Shown: positions 1 through 8,797 of the stretch, one piece after another
Position numbering within the stretch: position 1 is the first letter of the stretch
Layout: the number at the start of each line of letters is the position of its first letter
Source of the DNA: Aliidiomarina shirensis
GTDB lineage: Bacteria; Pseudomonadota; Gammaproteobacteria; Enterobacterales; Alteromonadaceae
Reading direction: 5' to 3'
Assembly: GCF_003987345.1 (NCBI RefSeq)
Contig: NZ_PIPP01000003.1
Span: forward strand, 186,001 to 250,000
Length of the DNA stretch: 64,000 nucleotides
Notes under the pieces: model-generated
What the model was told of the DNA's origin: nothing
Databases searched by the model: none
Seen by the model: the letters and a program-made list of their open reading frames with translations, nothing else
Position numbers and translations under genes: made by a program

Positions 1-216
1 GCAGGTATAAAGCTGCGCTTCTTCAACAAAAGGGTTTTCTGAGTTTTCACCCGCATGATCGTGATCGCTATGATCAACCGCTTGCGAATTTTCGATGGTT
101 GCGGCGTGCGCATGCCCTGCTTTAGGCGTTTGAAAGGCGATCCCTAAAACCGTTGTAGCAATCACTATCAGCACAAACACCGCAGCGATAATTTTAACAA
201 AATTAATGTTTTTCAT
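1..216 (-). CDS. Efflux RND periplasmic adaptor, CusB/CzcB-like (partial, N-terminus only)
   Basis: Only the first 72 codons lie in the window; the gene runs off the left edge. The visible part has one N-terminal membrane or signal segment (MKNINFVKIIAAVFVLIVIA), then a His/Asp-rich stretch (HSDHDHAG), and ends in LYTC at the window edge. LYTC looks like the start of the YTCPMHP heavy-metal-binding motif of CusB-type adaptors. Its ATG overlaps the end of the TolC-like gene by 14 bases, so the two are co-transcribed. Inferred role: periplasmic bridge of a copper/silver-type RND pump, with the inner-membrane pump gene beyond the edge. The metal is not determined by the sequence. Confidence 0.8.
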   Translation of the reverse strand, partial: MKNINFVKIIAAVFVLIVIATTVLGIAFQTPKAGHAHAATIENSQAVDHSDHDHAGENSENPFVEEAQLYTC

Positions 217-1522
217 TGGAAACCTCAGAATTAGCCCCAGAAGAGATCAGCGATTTAATAGCCGCTACGGCGGTAAGTTGATTAGCAAGTGCGCGGCGAT
301 AAGCCAATGCAAAACTCAGCCATTCTTGCTGGCTGGAAATAACATCGGTGTAACTCGCATTGCCGTTTTGATAGTTACTTAGAGAGGTGGCCACAGCTTG
401 TTCCGCACGTGCGGTTAAAACCTTGCCGAATAATTCGCGATTACGTTCCGCTTCCCGCCATTGAAAGATGGCAATACTCAGATCCGCCTGAACTTCTAGC
501 TGGCTCGAATAAAGCCGATGCTGCGCGGCTTGGTAAGCACTTTCTGCCGCTTCTCGTTGTGCTCTGTAATTTGAGCGCCAAATAGGTAACGACACCGAGG
601 CCATTCCAGCAAACGTTCCTGAACCCATAGCTTCGTTCATGTATTCCACACCGACCATGAGTTTTGGTAATCCGGCGATTCCGGCGATATCACGCGCTAC
701 CGTTTGGCTTTCGATAGCAAATCGGCTAAGCGCCAATTGCGGGCTGTTTTCGTCGGCGAGCGCATATAAGGTTTCAATATCTGCCGGAAGTTTCGCGAAA
801 TTGCGATGGCTATCTACCAGCGAGTATTCCCCGGCGAGCGGTTCACGGCTATCACGCCCGAGTGCAGCGTTTAATCGTGCCCGTTGGGAAATTACCAACT
901 GCTCTAGATTAAGTTGCTCAGCAAGGGCCGAATCTACTGCGTTCTGTGCACGCAACAAATCTGATAGGGAAACGGAACCCGTTGCGTAACTCTGTTCAGC
1001 CACCGCAGTAAATTGTTTTAATAACTGAATAAGTTCTTCTTGTAGAGCTTGGCTTTCGAGTACATAAAGATACTCTGCAAACGCAGCAACAACGTTTACC
1101 GATACCTCAGCTTTTACTGCATCCAACTGCGCCTGCGCCGATCGCTTTGCTATTTGCGCTTGTTCGATAGCCATGCCGCGGCGGTTGAACAAAGGAATTT
1201 CTTGCTCAACGCTGAGAGTTCTAAAATCAGAATTGTTTAACCCCTGAGCTACCGAGAACTGTGGATCAGCGAACGCTCCGGCAGACGTTAAAGCTGCATT
1301 GGCGCTTTCGATATCCGCCATTGCTGCTTTAACGCTAGGATGATGCTCATGGGCAAACGCAATAAACTCTGCAATATCCGCATCCACATGAATGTGCGCA
1401 GTTTCTGGACGTGTTAACGGTTCCGAGAAATCAGCATATTCAGGGCTATAACTTGCACAGCCGGTAATGGTAATGATGATCAGAGTAATGCTCGCGCACA
1501 CCCGGATTCTTGGTAAAAACAT
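203..1522 (-). CDS. TolC-family outer-membrane efflux lipoprotein (CusC/CzcC-like)
   Basis: 439 residues. An N-terminal lipoprotein signal ends in a lipobox (TITGC, Cys near residue 22). The rest is long Ala/Gln/Glu-rich helices with two related halves, as in outer-membrane efflux proteins that form the exit duct of tripartite pumps. A GCAGGAG Shine-Dalgarno lies just before the ATG. The downstream gene is the periplasmic adaptor and overlaps this one. The upstream gene encodes a Cys/His-rich protein, so the context points to metal export. The family call is firm; the substrate is inferred. Confidence 0.88.
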   Translation of the reverse strand: MFLPRIRVCASITLIIITITGCASYSPEYADFSEPLTRPETAHIHVDADIAEFIAFAHEHHPSVKAAMADIESANAALTSAGAFADPQFSVAQGLNNSDFRTLSVEQEIPLFNRRGMAIEQAQIAKRSAQAQLDAVKAEVSVNVVAAFAEYLYVLESQALQEELIQLLKQFTAVAEQSYATGSVSLSDLLRAQNAVDSALAEQLNLEQLVISQRARLNAALGRDSREPLAGEYSLVDSHRNFAKLPADIETLYALADENSPQLALSRFAIESQTVARDIAGIAGLPKLMVGVEYMNEAMGSGTFAGMASVSLPIWRSNYRAQREAAESAYQAAQHRLYSSQLEVQADLSIAIFQWREAERNRELFGKVLTARAEQAVATSLSNYQNGNASYTDVISSQQEWLSFALAYRRALANQLTAVAAIKSLISSGANSEVSNEKH

Positions 1523-1593
1523 GGAATATCTCCTGCATCAACAACACTCGAGTGAATTCGTGATGAATCACTCGAAACGAATCGAGTTGTAGA

Positions 1594-2130
1594 TCAGGCG
1601 ATAATAGGAGGAGGTGTTGGTTTACTGGTTAGTAATGAATAAAACGACGCGGCAAGTACCGATGATGAAAAGGCTTGAATGGGTGTATGTAAATTAAGGC
1701 TGTTAAGCGCTGCACTGCAGCCATGGCCAAACATTACACAATGGCCACAATCGGCAGGGCATTTAGTACCACAATCAGAAAGATCGTCACAACAATCAGC
1801 ATCCGTGGTTTGCGTGTCAGTTGCGGTAACCTCCGCTACCTCAGAATGATGGCTTTGCGGCTCATGATTTTCTGTATGGTGCGCTTGGGTATCTTGATTC
1901 GACATGTCTACCATAGGCACTTCGGTGTTGCAGTGGCCATTGGTAGCTTCTTTTGTTGCTGGCATATGGTGCTCAGCGGCAGTTTCAGGTGTAACTAGGG
2001 TGGCAGAATCGCTATGGTGTTTCATTGTGTTTTGCGCGGGCATGTTTTGCATAGACATAGCTGAGCTGCTTCCAGAAAACGGAAGCAGAAAAAGCGAGCC
2101 TACCAAAAACAAAACAAACCAATTACGCAT
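1594..2130 (-). CDS. Cys/His-rich periplasmic metal-binding protein (CopL/DUF2946-like)
   Basis: 178 residues. A signal peptide of about 24 residues is followed by a Met/His-rich segment (MSMQNMP, KHHSD, AEHHMP, AHHTENH, SHHSE). Next comes a Cys cluster (ADCCDDLSDCGTKCPADCGH) and a hydrophobic tail ending PPPIIA. Met, His and Cys ligands together suggest binding of soft metals such as copper. It is the first gene of the efflux operon, 71 bases before the TolC-like gene. CopL-type leader proteins have a similar layout, but this assignment rests on composition and context rather than a diagnostic motif. Confidence 0.65.
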   Translation of the reverse strand: MRNWFVLFLVGSLFLLPFSGSSSAMSMQNMPAQNTMKHHSDSATLVTPETAAEHHMPATKEATNGHCNTEVPMVDMSNQDTQAHHTENHEPQSHHSEVAEVTATDTQTTDADCCDDLSDCGTKCPADCGHCVMFGHGCSAALNSLNLHTPIQAFSSSVLAASFYSLLTSKPTPPPIIA

Positions 2131-2172
2131 CTGATTCTCTATTTACCACTTGTTTATATTTACACCTATTAT

Positions 2173-2213
2173 ATGTATATACATCACTATACTGTGTAAT
2201 TTCAGTATTTCAA
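2173..2213 (-). promoter_or_regulatory. Candidate promoter and operator of the metal efflux operon
   Basis: On the minus strand TTGAAA (2208-2213) and TATAGT (2186-2191) are separated by 16 bases. They sit about 60 bases before the Cys/His-rich gene. A perfect 12-bp palindrome, ATGTATATACAT (2173-2184), lies just downstream of the -10, where a repressor could act. The promoter match is visible; the regulator is unknown, and no CueR- or CusR-type box was recognised. Confidence 0.4.
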
Positions 2214-2329
2214 TTATTATTTGCACAGCGCCTGTAAAGATACATATTAAACAAAGCCAAATGCACAGAAGCCGCGTAACCATTGATAGTTGAGCTTTGC
2301 TTCAGAACCCAATCACATTAGGTGAAGGC

Positions 2330-3019
2330 ATGAAAAAGATTATATTAATTAGTGTTTTATACACAGTACTCACAGCATCGAATGCGCTCGTTGGCGCAGT
2401 GTTCGGGCAAGATACGAATGCTGAAGGCGAAAAAGAGCGGGCGGTGGCAACTTTTGCCGGTGGCTGCTTTTGGTGCGTAGAAGAAGGGTTTGAGAAACTC
2501 TCGGGCGTGCATGAAGCCATATCTGGCTACACCGGGGGCCGAGAACGCAACCCCACGTATGAACAAGTAGCCGGCGGCCGAACCGGGCATACAGAAGCTG
2601 TGCAGGTATTCTATGATCCCGAACTAATCGAGTATGCTGGCTTACTCGAGGCATTTTGGCGTTTCATGGACCCAACAGATGCCGAAGGCCAATTTGTTGA
2701 TCGGGGACAGCAATACCGCGCCGAAATTTTTTATCACAACGAAGAACAAAAGGCGTTGGCTGAGGCGTCGGTTCGAAAATTAAAAGCTACAGGGCCATTC
2801 ACATCATCAATTGTTACGCCGGTTACCGAACTCGGGCGTTTCTACAAGGCTGAAGAATATCACCAAGATTATTACTCAAAAAATCCGATTCGTTATCGCT
2901 TTTACACCCGCAATTCAGGCCGTTATCAGTTCGTAGAATACTGGTGGGGTGATGATGCGAAGCAAGATTTTCAACAGTTTACCAATGCTGATTTGCTCAG
3001 TGAATACGGTGAAAAATAA
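2330..3019 (+). CDS. msrA: Peptide-methionine (S)-S-oxide reductase MsrA, exported form
   Basis: 229 residues. Reduces methionine-S-sulfoxide in proteins. The MsrA catalytic motif GGCFWCVEE is present (Cys46 nucleophile), with YTGG, the conserved GRTGHTEAVQV, and a C-terminal YHQDYY segment. A hydrophobic signal (MKKIILISVLYTVL) precedes the domain, so this copy probably works in the periplasm on oxidised envelope proteins. The frame continues 11 codons upstream to a TTG, but the ATG at 2330 is preceded by AGGTGAAGG and begins the signal peptide, so it was chosen. No MsrB domain is fused. Confidence 0.92.
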   Translation: MKKIILISVLYTVLTASNALVGAVFGQDTNAEGEKERAVATFAGGCFWCVEEGFEKLSGVHEAISGYTGGRERNPTYEQVAGGRTGHTEAVQVFYDPELIEYAGLLEAFWRFMDPTDAEGQFVDRGQQYRAEIFYHNEEQKALAEASVRKLKATGPFTSSIVTPVTELGRFYKAEEYHQDYYSKNPIRYRFYTRNSGRYQFVEYWWGDDAKQDFQQFTNADLLSEYGEK

Positions 3020-3142
3020 CTAAGCCCTTGATGATTAAGGTGTGTGCCCCAAGGTAATAGTTGTACAAACTTTTTAACGTGCATCGATTCTGAAATATCT
3101 TTTTTCAGCTACGCTAAGCGTTAACCCATATAAGGAAAAGCA

Positions 3143-3817
3143 ATGAACATATTAATGATATTAACCTCACACGACGAGCTAGGTGATACCGGAAAGAAAA
3201 CAGGTTTCTGGCTTGAGGAGTTCGCTTCTCCGTACTACGTATTCAAAGATTCCGGAGCAAATGTAACCTTGGCTTCGCCGAAAGGTGGTCAGCCTCCTTT
3301 AGACCCAGGAAGCGATACGCCAGATTTCCAAACAGATGCAACCGATCGTTTTGAAGGTGATATAACCGCAAAAACCGAACTCGCAACCACTAAGAAATTA
3401 AGTGATATCAATATCGATGATTTTGATGCGGTTTTTTATCCCGGTGGACATGGCCCTCTATGGGATTTAGCCGAAGATAAGCACTCTATAGCTCTAATTG
3501 AACAAGCAGTTTCCCAAAATAAACCCGTTGCTGCAGTTTGCCACGCACCTGCGGTATTTCGCCATACCAAAGCGAGCGATGGCGAAAGCTTAGTTAAAGG
3601 CCGTAAAGTAACAGGCTTCAGTAACAGTGAAGAAGCGGCGGTAGAGCTCACAGATATAGTGCCGTTTTTAGTAGAGGATATGCTGCAAGAAAACGGTGGA
3701 AGCTACTCAAAAGGCGAGGATTGGGGCCCTTATGTAGTTACCGATGACATTCTGGTTACGGGCCAAAACCCGGCTTCATCGGAAAATACAGCAAAAGCAC
3801 TGCTTAAACTTTTATAA
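3143..3817 (+). CDS. DJ-1/PfpI superfamily protein (Hsp31/GATase1-like)
   Basis: 224 residues, a single DJ-1/PfpI domain. The nucleophile elbow is AAVCHAPAVF with Cys at about residue 133, and the strand before it is AVFYPGGHGPLWD. An acidic pair in WLEEF near residue 25 matches the Glu that contacts the Cys in this family. Relatives act as glyoxalase III, protein deglycase or chaperone; which applies here cannot be read from the sequence. There is no signal peptide. It stands alone and is followed by a long hairpin. Confidence 0.88.
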   Translation: MNILMILTSHDELGDTGKKTGFWLEEFASPYYVFKDSGANVTLASPKGGQPPLDPGSDTPDFQTDATDRFEGDITAKTELATTKKLSDINIDDFDAVFYPGGHGPLWDLAEDKHSIALIEQAVSQNKPVAAVCHAPAVFRHTKASDGESLVKGRKVTGFSNSEEAAVELTDIVPFLVEDMLQENGGSYSKGEDWGPYVVTDDILVTGQNPASSENTAKALLKLL

Positions 3818-3821
3818 ATTC

Positions 3822-3859
3822 ATATTCGGGCGTAATTCATTGAAATTACGCCCGAATAT
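3822..3859 (+). terminator. Perfect 16-bp inverted repeat after the DJ-1/PfpI gene
   Basis: ATATTCGGGCGTAATT (3822-3837) is followed by a 6-base loop and its exact complement (3844-3859). The stem starts five bases after the stop codon. No T-run follows, so it is either a weak intrinsic terminator or an mRNA 3'-end stabiliser. Confidence 0.5.
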
Positions 3860-4053
3860 CTACTTCCCAAAGCTCCTGATACAATTTCAATTCACTTCTC
3901 CGCGTAAAGGTTTGGTTAACAAACATCCAAATCTAATAATCCCTCGTAAACTTAACTGAACCACAAATACTGATTTTAATTCAGTAACTTGTTTGGCACT
4001 CGTGCAGCAAACCGCAGCACAGTGACGAAAGCAGTTAATTAATGGAGAATACT

Positions 4054-4605
4054 ATGACTAAATTAACAACGATTGCTATGTCTATCGCCCTAGCGGGTAG
4101 TTTTGCTGTAAGCGGATTGGCTGTTGCTGACCATCACGGTGGTAACAAAGAACGCAGTGGTTACAGCATGGAAGAGAAAGCTGAGAAGAAAGGCACTATC
4201 GCTGAAATCGCAGCCAGCAACGGTAGCTTTGGTACGTTAGTAGCCGCATTAGATGCTGCTGATTTAGTAGAAGTGTTAAATGGTGAAGGCCCATTTACCG
4301 TTTTTGCACCAACTGATGAAGCCTTTGCGGCATTGCCAGAAGGCACAGTTGAAAGCTTGTTAGAGCCAGAAAATCGTGATCAGCTAATTGCCATCCTAAC
4401 CTACCATGTTGTTTCTGGTAAGGTGATGAGCGCAGATTTAGCGGGTGAACAAACGGATGCCGATACGGTTGAAGGTTCTTCGCTAAGCATCGATGCCACC
4501 GGTTACGGTGTAACCGTTAACGGCGCAAACGTAGTAACGGCCGATATCGAAGCTGATAATGGTGTGATTCATGTTATCGATGCTGTTTTGATGCCAGGTA
4601 ACTAA
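4054..4605 (+). CDS. Secreted fasciclin (FAS1)-domain protein
   Basis: 183 residues: a signal peptide (MTKLTTIAMSIALAGSFAVSG...) followed by one FAS1 domain of about 130 residues. Both FAS1 signatures are present: GPFTVFAPTDEAFAALP and the NGVIHVIDAVLMP terminus, with a YHVVSGKV strand between them. Such domains mediate adhesion or matrix contacts in the periplasm or outside the cell. An earlier ATG at 4042 is in frame, but the GGAG needed to translate the ATG at 4054 lies inside that earlier codon run, so 4054 was taken. It is monocistronic with its own terminator. Confidence 0.9.
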   Translation: MTKLTTIAMSIALAGSFAVSGLAVADHHGGNKERSGYSMEEKAEKKGTIAEIAASNGSFGTLVAALDAADLVEVLNGEGPFTVFAPTDEAFAALPEGTVESLLEPENRDQLIAILTYHVVSGKVMSADLAGEQTDADTVEGSSLSIDATGYGVTVNGANVVTADIEADNGVIHVIDAVLMPGN

Positions 4606-4631
4606 GTACTAACAATTCCAGTAGATACTCG

Positions 4632-4664
4632 AAAGGCTGTAGCTTTATTGCTACAGCCTTTTTT
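4632..4664 (+). terminator. Intrinsic terminator after the fasciclin gene
   Basis: A 12-bp stem (AAAGGCTGTAGC / GCTACAGCCTTT) with a 6-base loop is followed by a T-run, 26 bases past the stop codon. Confidence 0.9.
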
Positions 4665-4678
4665 ATGTTTGGTGTGTG

Positions 4679-5557
4679 CTATTCACAGGGCAAGTTGAGC
4701 TCACGCTCTTCCAAATACGCCTGAATATCTGCGTACACTGGCGTTAAAAAACGGAGTGGGCTTGCCAAGCTCGCTACCACTGAGGCATGTCGAGTACTGC
4801 TATATAAATGCATAGTTACCGGAACACCTAACTCTGTTAAACGTTTTTGCAGCTTCTCTGCATGCGCTGGTTCTGCAACTGTATCGGCCTCACCGTGGAT
4901 AAGCAGTGTCGGTGGCATACGTTCTGTGGCAAGCGCTACAGGGTTCGCCTCATTGCCCTTTACTTGGCTAAACTTATCTTTCACACGGTCGTGATCCAGC
5001 GGTAGATCATAAGGACCAGAAAGCGCTAATAATGCCGCAATTTCGATGTCGCTCGCGTTGTGTTGTTGAAAGTATTGATTATCGGCAGCAAGAAGTGCTG
5101 CGGTATGGGCGCCCGCCGAGTGGCCGGCTAAAATGATGCTATCGCCTAACCCGCAATTTTCCGGCAAATGATTCCTCATGTCACCTACGGCCATAGCAAC
5201 ATCGTTTACAAAGGCAGGAAATTCAACGTCGGGATATAAACGGTAATTAGGTATCAGCGTAATATAACCCAAACGCGCGAATGCCTGACCAACAAACTCA
5301 AACTCTTCTTTACTACCTTGATCCCAAGCCCCACCATAAACAAACACGAAAACGTGTTGATTGTATTTTCCATCGGCGGGAAGATATAGATCCATAGCCT
5401 GCCGCGGTTCATCGCCGTAAGCGATATCGGTTTTTACAGAGTAGGCTCCTGAGGGTACTACTGAGTTCAACACGCTTATCGGTTGGCATGCCGTTATTAA
5501 TGTCACCACAAGCAACAACACCGCAAGTAAACCAAGTTGTGGATAATAAGATTGCAT
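4679..5557 (-). CDS. Alpha/beta hydrolase lipoprotein (carboxylesterase, BD-FAE/HSL-like)
   Basis: 292 residues. A lipoprotein signal ending LITAC (Cys near residue 24) is followed by an alpha/beta-hydrolase domain. Visible motifs are the oxyanion loop YGGAWDQG, the nucleophile elbow LAGHSAGAH, an acid in HGEADTVAEP and the catalytic His in SSTRHAS. It probably hydrolyses carboxylic esters at the membrane; the substrate is unknown. A start 11 codons upstream is possible, but AGGAG lies six bases before the ATG at 5557 and the signal peptide starts there. A Pho-box-like sequence lies about 120 bases upstream on the same strand. Confidence 0.87.
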   Translation of the reverse strand: MQSYYPQLGLLAVLLLVVTLITACQPISVLNSVVPSGAYSVKTDIAYGDEPRQAMDLYLPADGKYNQHVFVFVYGGAWDQGSKEEFEFVGQAFARLGYITLIPNYRLYPDVEFPAFVNDVAMAVGDMRNHLPENCGLGDSIILAGHSAGAHTAALLAADNQYFQQHNASDIEIAALLALSGPYDLPLDHDRVKDKFSQVKGNEANPVALATERMPPTLLIHGEADTVAEPAHAEKLQKRLTELGVPVTMHLYSSTRHASVVASLASPLRFLTPVYADIQAYLEERELNLPCE

Positions 5558-5891
5558 TCCGTACTCCTCATGTTCCGGCAAGAACTCCAACCGTTAAATA
5601 CGGGATTACAGAAGCCGATTGTTCTTACTTTACCGCAAAGTTTCCCCAAACATTAAAATCAATGCATATTTTTTTATGACAGTTTCATGACTGTAATTTC
5701 GGTGTTTTAGTTACATATCAAAAGGTTGCGCTCAAACTACGGAAAATTAATACAAACTTTCAACCCGACAGCGATTTCAATTCCGGATAATGCTCTATAA
5801 AATGCCGGTACAAACTAAGTAGTCACGCAATCCGTGTCGATTATTCTGGCAGTGTTGCCAACAAAAGCACGCCACATCAAAGGCTTAACCT
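5558..5891. other. Divergent intergenic region, esterase / Na-Pi cotransporter
   Basis: 334 bases without a credible gene. It holds the promoters of two divergent genes and the Pho-box-like element described separately. No hairpin or further repeat was noticed. Confidence 0.7.
5676..5693 (-). promoter_or_regulatory. Candidate PhoB binding site (Pho box)
   Basis: On the minus strand the sequence is CAGTCATGAAACTGTCAT. It matches the Pho-box consensus CTGTCATAWAWCTGTCAY at 16 of 18 positions: two 7-bp direct repeats with a 4-bp spacer. It is followed by an AT-rich stretch with TATGCA about eight bases on, in the position expected for the -10 of a PhoB-activated promoter directed at the esterase. 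It also lies about 200 bases before the phosphate transporter on the other strand. Binding itself is inferred. Confidence 0.6.
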
Positions 5892-7619
5892 ATGAGTTAT
5901 TCATTATTTGATTTTCTACAACTAGTTGGTTCATTGGGTATTTTCATATTTGGTATGAAAATTTTCAGTGAAGGTTTACAAAAAATTGCAGGTAGCCGGT
6001 TAAAAGGCATCGTTTCGGGCATGACCCGGAACCGGTTAACTGGTGTGGTAACCGGGTTCGGTACCACCGCCATCACGCAATCATCAACAACAACAACGGT
6101 TATGGCGGTAAGCTTCGTAAACGCAGGGCTGCTTACCTTTGTGCAATCAACCGGCGTAATTATGGGGGCCAACATTGGCACCACTATTACGGCATGGATG
6201 GTGGCACTGTTCGGTTTCAAATTCCAAATTACACCAATCGCATTGGCAGTAATTGGTATTTTCTTTGCGTTCCTATTCTCTAGCAACAACCGCATGCGGA
6301 ATATCGCAGAGGCCATGGTTGGCTTTGGTATCTTGTTTATCGGCCTTGAGTTTATTAAAGGTGCGGTTCCTGATATCAACAGTAATCCAGAAATACTAGC
6401 ATTCATGGATGCTTTCAGTGATTACGGCTACTTATCGTTAATTATCTTCGTGCTCGCCGGTACCGTGTTAACGCTGCTTACCCAATCATCGTCGGCAGCC
6501 ACTACCATTACCCTAGTCATGTTGTTCGAGGGATGGATATCCTTCCCTATCGCAGCAGCCATGATATTAGGTGAGAATATAGGTACTACTGTAACGGCGA
6601 ATATTGCCGCCTTAGTGGGGAATGTGCAGGCGAAGAGGGCCGCGAGGTTCCACTTCTTCTTCAATATCATTGGCGTTATTTGGATGATGATACTGATCTA
6701 TCCAGTTATCATGCTCATTGATAATTTAACCCAGTATATCTCCGAGAACCCTATTTCAATTCTCAGTGATGATGAATCGGTTAGGGGAAATGCGGCGCTC
6801 GCTTTATCGTTCTTCCATACTTTCTTTAACGTGATGAACGTTATACTTCTATTCGCCTTTGTGCCGATGATTATTCGTTTCGTTGAATATATTCAGCCCG
6901 ATAAAAAAGGCGAAGAAGAGTTTCACTTGCGATATATCAGTGCAGGCCCAATGACATCACCTGGGTTCTCCATTGAACAAGCGCATAAAGAAACGCAGCA
7001 TTTAGCAGATATTATCGAGAAAATGCATCAGGCCTTAACCGAGCTAGCTACGAACCCGAAAGCGGATAGAGCTGTGCTTCTGGAAAAAATACGCAACTAC
7101 GAAGAAGCTACCGATGTTTTAGAAATTGAAATTTCTGATTATCTAGTTCGAGTAAGCGAGCATACCAACCTAGAGCGTTCACAAAGCGAACGTATTCGTT
7201 TCATGCAAACCATGATCAACGATATGGAGCGTATTGCAGATATCTATTTCCAGGTATCTCTACTGACTGAACGTTTAGTAGCATCACGTAATGATTGGCC
7301 TGAAGAAGCGTTACAAGAATTGGCGGAAATGCTTGAAACGGTCAACAATGCGGTTGTCACCATGAAAGAAAACGTGTCACAAGAACCTGAAGATGCGGAT
7401 CTTGAAAAAGCATTGGTGCAAGAAGAAGCGGTTGATCGGTGCCGCGATATGTACCGCGCCAGCCACTATTTACGTCTTGAAAGTGGGAATTATCCAGCCC
7501 GCTCAGGCGTGCTATTCATGGACATGCTGAATCGCTTAGAGCGGATTGGCGACCATATCTTGAATGTGAATGAATCGGCTGCAGGCCGTCGCTTAAAGGC
7601 GAGCCGCATCGAAGATTAA
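5892..7619 (+). CDS. Na+/phosphate cotransporter with PhoU-like C-terminal domain (NptA/YjbB family)
   Basis: 575 residues. About nine hydrophobic segments fill residues 1-345 and contain two inverted Na_Pi_cotrans repeats with the diagnostic QSS motifs (AITQSSTTTT near residue 63 and LLTQSSSAATT near 198). A Glu-rich helical C-terminus (about 365-565) is PhoU-like. Members take up or export phosphate with sodium across the inner membrane. The nearby Pho box fits phosphate control, although it is oriented toward the esterase. The gene ends in a bidirectional terminator. Confidence 0.92.
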   Translation: MSYSLFDFLQLVGSLGIFIFGMKIFSEGLQKIAGSRLKGIVSGMTRNRLTGVVTGFGTTAITQSSTTTTVMAVSFVNAGLLTFVQSTGVIMGANIGTTITAWMVALFGFKFQITPIALAVIGIFFAFLFSSNNRMRNIAEAMVGFGILFIGLEFIKGAVPDINSNPEILAFMDAFSDYGYLSLIIFVLAGTVLTLLTQSSSAATTITLVMLFEGWISFPIAAAMILGENIGTTVTANIAALVGNVQAKRAARFHFFFNIIGVIWMMILIYPVIMLIDNLTQYISENPISILSDDESVRGNAALALSFFHTFFNVMNVILLFAFVPMIIRFVEYIQPDKKGEEEFHLRYISAGPMTSPGFSIEQAHKETQHLADIIEKMHQALTELATNPKADRAVLLEKIRNYEEATDVLEIEISDYLVRVSEHTNLERSQSERIRFMQTMINDMERIADIYFQVSLLTERLVASRNDWPEEALQELAEMLETVNNAVVTMKENVSQEPEDADLEKALVQEEAVDRCRDMYRASHYLRLESGNYPARSGVLFMDMLNRLERIGDHILNVNESAAGRRLKASRIED

Positions 7620-7657
7620 ACATCGAGTATGGTTCGCGGGGCTTCGGCTTCGCACAC

Positions 7658-7695
7658 AAAAAACGGGCTACTTCAGTATGAAGTGCCCGTTTTTT
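7658..7695. terminator. Bidirectional intrinsic terminator
   Basis: AAAAAACGGGC(T)ACTTC pairs with GAAGT-GCCCGTTTTTT around a short loop. The A-run on one side and T-run on the other let it serve the convergent cotransporter and GGDEF genes. Confidence 0.88.
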
Positions 7696-7706
7696 ATATT
7701 TGCTAT

Positions 7707-8756
7707 TTAGGCATGCATTACACAATTGCGCCCATTTTCTTTTGCTTTATACAACGCATCATCGGCGCGCCCGAGCGCTTCGGTTACCGGCATATACTTA
7801 TTTATTTCCGCAACACCAATACTCACCGTTATAGTTAAATTTGCTGTCGACACCTCTCGTTCAATCTGTTCACGTAAGCTATTCGCTAATTGTATGGCCG
7901 ACGCTAAATCAGTTTGGGGGCAGAGTAGTAGGAATTCCTCACCACCCCAACGCCCAACTTCATCAGTTTTGCGCACGCTATTGCTCAATACAGACGCTAC
8001 TTTTTGGAGCACTTGATCACCGTGCAGATGGCCAAAATTATCATTAACCCGTTTGAAGTAATCAATATCAATTAACATCACTACGAAAGGCTGATCTAAT
8101 CGCTGCAAATAAGCCATTTGCATCTCCAGAATACTATCGAGCTTGGCGCGATTATGAAGCCCGGTGAGTTTATCTGTGATAGATAGCCGTTCCATTTCTG
8201 CAAATGCAGCTTCACGCGAACCTTCATAGTGCCGAAAGATCAGCCAATGGCCGAGCAGCACCTCGGTGATATTCAAAAATGCTCCGGTAGAAAACGCCGT
8301 ACTCGGTAAATTGGGCATTTGCCAAAATAGAAATGTGAGCAAGCTAACAAAGGTAGCGCCTGTTAACCATGAACCGGCCCGCTTACCGAGTAAAAAGAAT
8401 GCAATAGGTGGCAAAACAGTAATCCAAATGAGTGAGTAGGCACCACCTTTGGCGAGCAAGATAAACGAGAAGAGATTAAAAATAACAGCCGCACACAGTA
8501 GCCAAGAAGCAACCAATAAGTGACCGGTGCGACGATACAACCAGCCAATCAAAATAGCTGAAATCATAGATGTATAGTTAAACGAAGCGATTTGCCAGCT
8601 ATCGAAGGTTACAACATTGATGGTGCCGATTACGGCCGAAAAAATGAAGATTATTATTAATAGTGATTTCAATAGGCTGCGTTGGTGGCGAGCAGGATCG
8701 TGAACGAGTTGAAAAGGGGTCTGAACATTCATGTTTTGTGCGATGTGATTATTCAA
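7707..8756 (-). CDS. Membrane-bound diguanylate cyclase (GGDEF)
   Basis: 349 residues. Five or six hydrophobic segments in residues 28-165 form a membrane sensor of no recognised type. A full GGDEF domain follows (about 185-345), with FVVMLIDIDYFKRVND and the active-site GRWGGEEF. RKTD lies exactly five residues before GGEEF, which is an intact RxxD inhibitory site, so product feedback is expected. It makes c-di-GMP from two GTP. The start is a TTG preceded by AAGG; an ATG eight codons later lacks a ribosome site. It ends at the shared terminator. Confidence 0.9.
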   Translation of the reverse strand: MNNHIAQNMNVQTPFQLVHDPARHQRSLLKSLLIIIFIFSAVIGTINVVTFDSWQIASFNYTSMISAILIGWLYRRTGHLLVASWLLCAAVIFNLFSFILLAKGGAYSLIWITVLPPIAFFLLGKRAGSWLTGATFVSLLTFLFWQMPNLPSTAFSTGAFLNITEVLLGHWLIFRHYEGSREAAFAEMERLSITDKLTGLHNRAKLDSILEMQMAYLQRLDQPFVVMLIDIDYFKRVNDNFGHLHGDQVLQKVASVLSNSVRKTDEVGRWGGEEFLLLCPQTDLASAIQLANSLREQIEREVSTANLTITVSIGVAEINKYMPVTEALGRADDALYKAKENGRNCVMHA

Positions 8757-8797
8757 TGTATCAGCCTTTTAGTAGCGGTACTTGGCGCGTTTACTGC

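Noticed and set aside
3744-3959. 71-codon plus-strand frame after the DJ-1/PfpI gene
   Set aside because: Starts inside that gene and covers the 16-bp hairpin; composition is not protein-like.
5897-6406. 169-codon frame on the minus strand opposite the phosphate transporter
   Set aside because: Lies wholly inside a well-supported gene, has no ribosome site and no family resemblance.
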